This document shows positions 59,699-64,000 of a stretch of DNA of 64,000 nucleotides, piece after piece (position 1 is the first letter of the stretch; each line of letters opens with the position of its first letter). This DNA is from an uncultured Rhodospirillales bacterium (GTDB lineage Bacteria > Pseudomonadota > Alphaproteobacteria > ATCC43930 > CGMCC-115725). Below the pieces are notes generated by a model. It was given only the letters and a program-made list of their open reading frames with translations, ran no database searches and had not been told where the DNA came from. The position numbers were made by a program, and so were the translations under genes. The stretch lies in the NCBI GenBank assembly GCA_903822185.1, contig CAIJOA010000039.1, positions 124,001 through 188,000 of the forward strand, read 5' to 3'.

Positions 59699-60820
59699 AT
59701 GTCGTTCAAATCCGCACAGAAGGTTCCTCAGGGACGCCGCACCTTTCACACCTCCACCACCCTCGCCGGTGCCGTGATGGTTGCCGCGCTGACGCAGGTC
59801 AGCTCCTTTGCGCATGCCCAAGGTCAGCCGACCACGGGTTGGTACGTGAGTGGTGCCGCCGGCGCCAACCTTGAAGAAGACAACCGTTTCCGCAACGGCG
59901 GTGCGAACGCGAACGACAGCTACGGCGCCGGTTATGTCGGCACGCTAAATCTCGGTTATGGCTTCGGCAATAACTGGCGTGTCGAAGGCGAGCCGGGCTA
60001 TCGCAACAATCAGGTCGATAAGGTCAATGGCGCGAACGGCTCAGGCCGCACCCAGATGGCGACCATGATGTTCAACGCCCTTTATGACTTCAACCAAGTC
60101 AAAACCCCGCTACTGCCACTCACCCCGCATATCGGCGCCGGTGTCGGCTACGCCCATGTGTGGAATCGCTCGACGCAAAACGGCGTTGGTGTTTCGGGTG
60201 GTGACGATGTGCCGGCGTTCCAAGCGATCGCGGGTCTCGATTATTCGATCACCCCGAATGAGAAGGTCGGTCTCGATTACCGCTATCTCGTCGCGCATGA
60301 CGCGGTCTTCCCGGTCAATAACGGCCTTCAGACCCGCGCGGGCGATCTGAACAACCATTCGTTCCTGGTGACCTACCGGTTCGAGTTCAACACGCCCTCC
60401 GCGCCGCCGCCGGTCGCGATGCCGGTTGCTGCCGCATCGCCGCCGCCCCGTCCGGCGCCGGTCGCGTCGGTTCCCGAGAACCGTCCTTACGAAGTCTATT
60501 TCGACTTCGACAGCGCGACCCTCACCAGCGACGCGAAAGCGATCGTTCAAGTCGCGGCGCAGAACGCCAAACAGTCACAAGTGACGCGTATCCTCGCGAC
60601 CGGCCACACCGATACGGTCGGCACGGGCAGCTACAACATCGCTTTGTCGAAGCGCCGCGCCGCGGCGGTGAAGGCAGAACTCGTGCGTGACGGCATTTCG
60701 GCACGCGACATCTCGACCAACGGTGTCGGCGAGGAAGGCCTTGCGGTTTCGACCGGTGAAGGGGTGAACGAGCCCCGTAATCGTCGCGTCGAAATCGTGA
60801 TCCAGACTCCGGGTGCCTAA
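59699..60820 (+). CDS. OmpA-family outer membrane porin
   Basis: A 373-residue outer membrane protein. A signal peptide (LAGAVMVAALTQVSSFAHAQ, about residues 22-41) leads to an eight-stranded barrel of about 190 residues (GWYVSGAAGANLEEDNRF at the first strand, KVGLDYRYLVAH later, FLVTYRFEF as last strand). A Pro/Ala linker follows, then the OmpA peptidoglycan-binding domain: YFDFDSATLTSDAK, ILATGHTDTVGTGSYNIALS and LSKRRAAAVKAELVRDG, ending NRRVEIVIQ. It links the outer membrane to the cell wall. Unlike many OmpA genes it is not in an operon. Confidence 0.94.
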   Translation: MSFKSAQKVPQGRRTFHTSTTLAGAVMVAALTQVSSFAHAQGQPTTGWYVSGAAGANLEEDNRFRNGGANANDSYGAGYVGTLNLGYGFGNNWRVEGEPGYRNNQVDKVNGANGSGRTQMATMMFNALYDFNQVKTPLLPLTPHIGAGVGYAHVWNRSTQNGVGVSGGDDVPAFQAIAGLDYSITPNEKVGLDYRYLVAHDAVFPVNNGLQTRAGDLNNHSFLVTYRFEFNTPSAPPPVAMPVAAASPPPRPAPVASVPENRPYEVYFDFDSATLTSDAKAIVQVAAQNAKQSQVTRILATGHTDTVGTGSYNIALSKRRAAAVKAELVRDGISARDISTNGVGEEGLAVSTGEGVNEPRNRRVEIVIQTPGA

Positions 60821-60856
60821 CTTCTACCGCTTAAGAACTTGATCGAACGTTCACTA

Positions 60857-60894
60857 CGCCGCTGTCGTCGATAGCCCATATCTCGACAGCGGCG
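60857..60894 (+). terminator. Hairpin after the ompA-like gene
   Basis: CGCCGCTGTCG at 60857-60867 pairs perfectly with CGACAGCGGCG at 60884-60894, leaving a 16-base loop. It is 36 bases after the porin stop. No T-run follows, so it may be a Rho-independent terminator only in part, or a 3' mRNA-stabilising structure. The next ribosome site begins a few bases downstream. Confidence 0.45.
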
Positions 60895-60914
60895 GACCGC
60901 GGAGGAAGAATTTC

Positions 60915-61208
60915 ATGCGAACCGTGCTTGTTTCCAATCGCGTTGCCGAACCCACCCGTGGGGGCGCCATGCCAGGCGGTCTCGCGGCGGCTCTTTACGT
61001 CGCGACAGCGCAGAACGGTGCGACATGGATCGGCAGTAGCGGCAAATACACAAAGACGCCGGAAGCCAATGCGCCGATGACGATCAAACAGGTCGGCGCC
61101 GGTCAGTTAGTCACGGTCGATCTCCCCGCCAACGCCTACAAGAATTTCTATAATCGAACCGTTCCAGAGTTCCCCGTTGGATGTCCTCCCGCCCCCAGGG
61201 TCCTATAA
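60915..61208 (+). pseudogene. otsA: Truncated trehalose-6-phosphate synthase (OtsA N-terminal remnant)
   Basis: 97 codons with an excellent GGAGGAAGAA site before the ATG. Residues 2-80 match the start of OtsA: TVLVSNRVAEPTRGGAMPGG, LAAALYVATAQNGATWIGSS and a later DLPANAYKNFYN, where OtsA normally goes on to GFANRALWP. After FYN the match ends; the last 17 residues are unrelated and a stop follows. Full OtsA has about 460-490 residues, so over 80 percent is missing, including the UDP-glucose site. No remaining otsA sequence is visible downstream, where yjbQ starts at once. The fragment may still be translated. Confidence 0.8.
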
Positions 61209-61215
61209 TGGCCCC

Positions 61216-61635
61216 GTGCGACAAGCCATCCATCATTTGCATGTCCCGACCGGCGGCCGTGGCTTGATCGATATCACCGCACCCATCCGGCAGTGGGTCG
61301 ATGCAGGGAACATCGCGTTGGGCCTCCTGACGGTATTTTGCCGCCATACCTCGGCGTCACTTTTGATCCAAGAAAATGCCGATCCGGACGTCTGCGCCGA
61401 TCTTGAAACCTATTTCGAGACGATCGCCCCGGAAGCGCCGGGCCGCTATCGCCACGACACCGAAGGCCTTGACGATATGCCGGCTCACATTCGGACGGCG
61501 CTGACACAAACGCAGCTTTCCATTCCCGTCGAACGGGGAAAGATGGTCCTCGGTACGTGGCAGGGAATTTATCTATTCGAACACCGCCAGGCCGGTTCGC
61601 GGCGCGATATCGTTCTCCATCTGATCGGCGAATAG
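61216..61635 (+). CDS. yjbQ: YjbQ/UPF0047 family protein (thiamin-phosphate synthase-like)
   Basis: A 139-residue protein of the YjbQ fold. FCRHTSASLLIQENADPDV and the late GTWQGIYLFEHRQAGSRRD are family signatures; the central YRHDTEGLDDMPAHIRTALT is also typical. The GTG at 61216 gives the usual length and start; a longer frame from TTG at 61177 overlaps the otsA remnant. No strong ribosome site is seen. YjbQ has weak thiamin-phosphate synthase activity in vitro; its cellular role is unclear. Confidence 0.9.
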   Translation: MRQAIHHLHVPTGGRGLIDITAPIRQWVDAGNIALGLLTVFCRHTSASLLIQENADPDVCADLETYFETIAPEAPGRYRHDTEGLDDMPAHIRTALTQTQLSIPVERGKMVLGTWQGIYLFEHRQAGSRRDIVLHLIGE

Positions 61636-61688
61636 GCCCGACGGGCAAAATTCCGCTATAAGACCGGCGTCATCACGGGGAGGCTGAC

Positions 61689-62486
61689 ATGCAGGCCAAT
61701 AACGGCGACTGGGTTTCCATTCCCACCGCGCACGGCACAATCCGCGGCTATAGGGTGAAGCCGTCCGGGCCGCCGCCCTGGCCTGCTTTGCTGATCATTC
61801 ATGCGGTCATGGGCGTCGATGCCTATATCGAAAACCTCACGGCCCAGTTCGCCGCCGAGGGCTATCTCGCCTTGACGCCCGACATCTACACGAACGATCC
61901 TGGCTATAAGCAACACGAGCCGCTGCATATCGAGATGGCGGCGCATCTCGGCACAGATCGCGCCAAGCAGAAAGAACAGCTGGACCAGGATTTCGATGAC
62001 GTGCTGCGCCCCAAAATCTCGGCGGCGCGCGACTGGATCAATAACCGCCCGACGACAAGCTATATCGATCTGATCTCCGCGACGTTCGACTATCTGCATG
62101 CGCGTGACGACGTGCGTGCCATCGGGACGATGGGATTCTGCATGGGGGGAAGATTGGTCGGCGAGTTGGCCGTCACCGGCGCCGATTTGGCCGCCGGCGT
62201 GATCTATTACGGCGGCCCGCCGAAACTCGAAGAAATACCCAACGTGCGGTGCCCCCTCGAAGGCCATTACGCCAGCCACGATCCCGGCATCACCAAACGC
62301 ATCCCCGCCCTTGCCGAGGCGATGAAGGCGGCGGGAAAAGATTTCACCTATTACATCTATGAAGCGTCACACGGCTTCAGCTTATCGCCGCACACGCCAT
62401 CGCATGACGAAGCCGCGACGAAGCTCTCGATGGGCCGCGTGAGAGCCTTTCTGGAAAAGCATCTGAGACACGCGACCTTTCGATAG
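61689..62486 (+). CDS. Dienelactone hydrolase family protein
   Basis: A 265-residue alpha/beta hydrolase. ALLIIHAVMGVDAYIENLTA (oxyanion region), the nucleophile motif IGTMGFCMGGRLVGELAVTG with Cys in GFCMGG, and YEASHGFSL with the catalytic His match dienelactone hydrolases. GGGGAGG lies 7-13 bases before the ATG. It is about 30 residues longer than the first family member in this window (34985-35683), partly from an insertion around residues 75-105. It follows yjbQ by 53 bases; substrate unknown. Confidence 0.92.
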   Translation: MQANNGDWVSIPTAHGTIRGYRVKPSGPPPWPALLIIHAVMGVDAYIENLTAQFAAEGYLALTPDIYTNDPGYKQHEPLHIEMAAHLGTDRAKQKEQLDQDFDDVLRPKISAARDWINNRPTTSYIDLISATFDYLHARDDVRAIGTMGFCMGGRLVGELAVTGADLAAGVIYYGGPPKLEEIPNVRCPLEGHYASHDPGITKRIPALAEAMKAAGKDFTYYIYEASHGFSLSPHTPSHDEAATKLSMGRVRAFLEKHLRHATFR

Positions 62487-62488
62487 GC

Positions 62489-62890
62489 TTAGCCGAAACG
62501 CTGCGCCGCCCAATAGGCGGCGGCGGACGCTGTGCCAGTAAGGAACGTTCCCCATGCCATATCGACGACCGTGACGGCACTCGACCAATCGCGCAAGGTC
62601 GCGTGATTGGTGAGATCGTACGTCGCATAGGCGACGAACCCGAGGATAGCGCCGGATACGGCGGCGACGGTCCAGGTCTCACCCCGCAGCGCCGGTCCGA
62701 CCGCCAGAGCGACAACCCCGGCACCGTAGAGCAAATAGAATGCAACCGCCGGAATGAGATTAGGCTTTTCCAACAGCAATTCGCCCAAGCGCGGCCGATA
62801 GAAACTGCGGACCATCAAGGTCAGCCAGGTGCCGTCGAGCACCAGCATCACAAGCAGGACGGCGATATAAGCGATCAGATAACGGCGCAT
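62489..62890 (-). CDS. DUF2177 family membrane protein
   Basis: A 133-residue integral membrane protein with four hydrophobic segments. It begins MRRYLIAYIAVLLVMLVLDG, then TWLTLMVRSFYRPRLGELLL, and later GFVAYATYDLTNHATLRDWS, the DUF2177 signature (YDLTNxATL). The ATG at 62890 has AAGGAAA upstream. It follows the cyclopropane-fatty-acid-synthase-like gene by 8 bases. DUF2177 genes commonly lie in such lipid clusters; function unknown. Confidence 0.9.
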   Translation of the reverse strand: MRRYLIAYIAVLLVMLVLDGTWLTLMVRSFYRPRLGELLLEKPNLIPAVAFYLLYGAGVVALAVGPALRGETWTVAAVSGAILGFVAYATYDLTNHATLRDWSSAVTVVDMAWGTFLTGTASAAAYWAAQRFG

Positions 62891-62898
62891 GATTTTCC

Positions 62899-63933
62899 TT
62901 AAACCGACCGGGCTGGCCGCAAACGATAGTGGCTGACGGCCCAAAGGTCGCCGTTTTGATGACCGAACAGTCCTGCCGTCGCCAGGAAGAAAATCCGCCA
63001 GCGGCGGCGCCACAAGCTGGCATTGTCTCCATAGACGTCGCGCAGGATCGGCATCAACTCGTCGATATTGCGATCATAGTTCGCCAACCAGTCGAGTGCG
63101 GTCTTGGCGTAATGAGAGCCGTTCCAACGCCATTCTTGTTCGAGCGTAAAGAACGAATCGAAATGCCGGATCATGCGATGGCTCGGCATGATCCCGCCAG
63201 TGAAGAAATGCTGTGCGATCCAATCGTTAGGATCATCATGATTGAAGCGATAGGGAACATCGCGGTGGCTGAAGACGTGGAGGAACAACCGACCGTCGGG
63301 GGTGAGCCACGTCCGCACACGGGCCAGCAGTCGCTCCCAATTCGCCATATGCTCGAACATTTCGACCGATACGATTCGATCGAACTGCGCGCCCGGCTCG
63401 AAGATGTTCATGTCGGCGGTCACGACCGTGAGGTTGCCGATGCCCTGATCGCGCGCGACGCTTTCGATATAAGCCCGTTGTGGTTGGGAGTTCGAAACCG
63501 CCACGATCTGAGCGCGGGGATAATGCCGGGCCATCCAAAGGGATAGTGATCCCCAGCCGCAGCCGAGTTCGAGGATGTGCTGACCATCGGCCAGTTCGGC
63601 GTGCGCTGCGGTTTCGGACAACGCCCGTTCCTCGGCCGCCGCAAGGGTGTCGGGTCGTTGGTCATAGAGACAGCAGGAATATTTGCGTTGTGGGCCGAGT
63701 ATCCGTGCAAAGAATTCCGGCGGCAGTTCGTAATGCTGTTCGTTCGCGGATGATGCGAATTCGGCGATGGGATGATCGACCATATCGCGTACGAACATTT
63801 CTTCGCTGCCCTCAGGATGAACCGCGAGCTGCATCGCGCTGCGCGCAACGATACGGTCGATCCCCAGTCGCATCAGCCCGACAGGCAACGGTGCAATCTC
63901 GGCGATGCGATTGATGCTGGCGATGAAATTCAT
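62899..63933 (-). CDS. Cyclopropane-fatty-acyl-phospholipid synthase-like methyltransferase
   Basis: A 344-residue SAM-dependent enzyme of the CFA synthase family, shorter than E. coli Cfa (382). The region ANEQHYELPPEFFARILGPQ and YSCCLYDQRPDTLAAAEERA is the family's HYDxxxxFF/YS-x-A-Y motif zone; the SAM motif I is HILELGCGWGSLSLWMA, followed by FDRIVSVEMFEHM. ESVARDQGI and HVFSHRDVPYRF also fit. The start overlaps the stop of the upstream gene (ATGA); GAGGAAC precedes it. Whether it makes cyclopropane rings or methylates another lipid is unclear. Confidence 0.9.
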   Translation of the reverse strand: MNFIASINRIAEIAPLPVGLMRLGIDRIVARSAMQLAVHPEGSEEMFVRDMVDHPIAEFASSANEQHYELPPEFFARILGPQRKYSCCLYDQRPDTLAAAEERALSETAAHAELADGQHILELGCGWGSLSLWMARHYPRAQIVAVSNSQPQRAYIESVARDQGIGNLTVVTADMNIFEPGAQFDRIVSVEMFEHMANWERLLARVRTWLTPDGRLFLHVFSHRDVPYRFNHDDPNDWIAQHFFTGGIMPSHRMIRHFDSFFTLEQEWRWNGSHYAKTALDWLANYDRNIDELMPILRDVYGDNASLWRRRWRIFFLATAGLFGHQNGDLWAVSHYRLRPARSV

Positions 63934-64000
63934 GAAGTATGTTCCTCGAGCAAATGCTGCGGGCCTGGGAAAAAAGCATTGGTGCGTTTCTGATAAGCGC
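63930..64000 (-). CDS. C-terminal end of upstream lipid-cluster gene, possibly DUF1295-like
   Basis: Only 22 codons and a stop lie in the window. The residues read AYQKRTNAFFPGPQHLLEEH, ending in TGA that overlaps the next ATG (ATGA), as expected in an operon. The YQ-R-T-x-A-F-x-P ending resembles the C-terminus of DUF1295/steroid-reductase-like membrane proteins, which often neighbour cyclopropane-synthase-like genes. The identification rests on a short motif recalled from the family. Confidence 0.45.
   Translation of the reverse strand, partial: AYQKRTNAFFPGPQHLLEEHTS

Overview
Overall: the window is GC-rich, gene-dense DNA from what is most probably an alphaproteobacterium. This is inferred from two exact GGAAC-N16-CGTT motifs (the sigma-EcfG promoter consensus of the alphaproteobacterial general stress response), FixL/FixJ-type signalling proteins, small stress-associated membrane proteins, and many TctC, TRAP and Tau-type solute-binding proteins. 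I saw no rRNA, tRNA, CRISPR, transposase, integrase or phage structural gene. About 66 protein genes are supported, many in tight operons with ATGA overlaps.

Region 1 (about 1-47 kb) is a catabolic and uptake island. It starts with an MFS gene cut by the window edge and an ACMSD-like amidohydrolase. Next is a Tau-type ABC ATPase and permease joined to a DctP (TRAP)-type binding protein that has no signal peptide. A long minus-strand operon (11171 to 4191) encodes a two-subunit Rieske oxygenase, a TctC binding protein, two tandem paralogous cupins, a creatinase-like M24 protein without the usual metal ligands, and TctB/TctA. After a CMD-family protein and an MFS transporter comes a divergent unit. 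One arm holds a Tat-exported binding protein, two acyl-CoA dehydrogenases, an AMP-dependent ligase and an enoyl-CoA hydratase. The other arm holds an ABC ATPase, a permease and a second ACMSD-like amidohydrolase.

From 22 to 33 kb lies another Tau-type binding protein, a relative of 2,5-dihydroxypyridine dioxygenase (NicX), a complete YehZYXW-like betaine-type ABC importer, a luciferase-like flavin monooxygenase, a lone molybdenum-hydroxylase large subunit, and a metallo-beta-lactamase-fold hydrolase with a variant metal motif. I propose that this section handles an N-heteroaromatic or betaine-like compound. A divergent histidine kinase and single-domain response regulator follow, then an HD-domain protein, a dienelactone hydrolase, a second luciferase-like monooxygenase, a class III CoA-transferase, a phthalate-type Rieske oxygenase and an RraA/HMG-aldolase-like protein. 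Branched-chain-type ABC genes (binding protein, LivM, LivH, but no ATPases) surround a methionine-synthase-like protein.

Region 2 (about 45-64 kb) concerns sugars, redox and stress. It has an aldo/keto reductase with a FucP-like sugar permease, a secreted GH3 beta-glucosidase, a degenerate histidine kinase with a lone receiver, a GH15 glucoamylase-like enzyme, small envelope and stress proteins (holin-like, DUF883, DUF1328), a gnd-zwf-pgl-ppgK operon, sodB, an OmpA-family porin, a truncated otsA, yjbQ, a dienelactone hydrolase, and a cyclopropane-fatty-acid-synthase-like methyltransferase with DUF2177. Likely flow: glucans to glucose (GH15, GH3), to glucose-6-phosphate (PpgK), then NADPH through the oxidative pentose phosphate branch, next to superoxide dismutase. 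Several of these genes carry EcfG-like promoters.

Palindromic repeats of several unrelated families lie in the gaps between operons. All calls come from reading the sequence; no database search was run.
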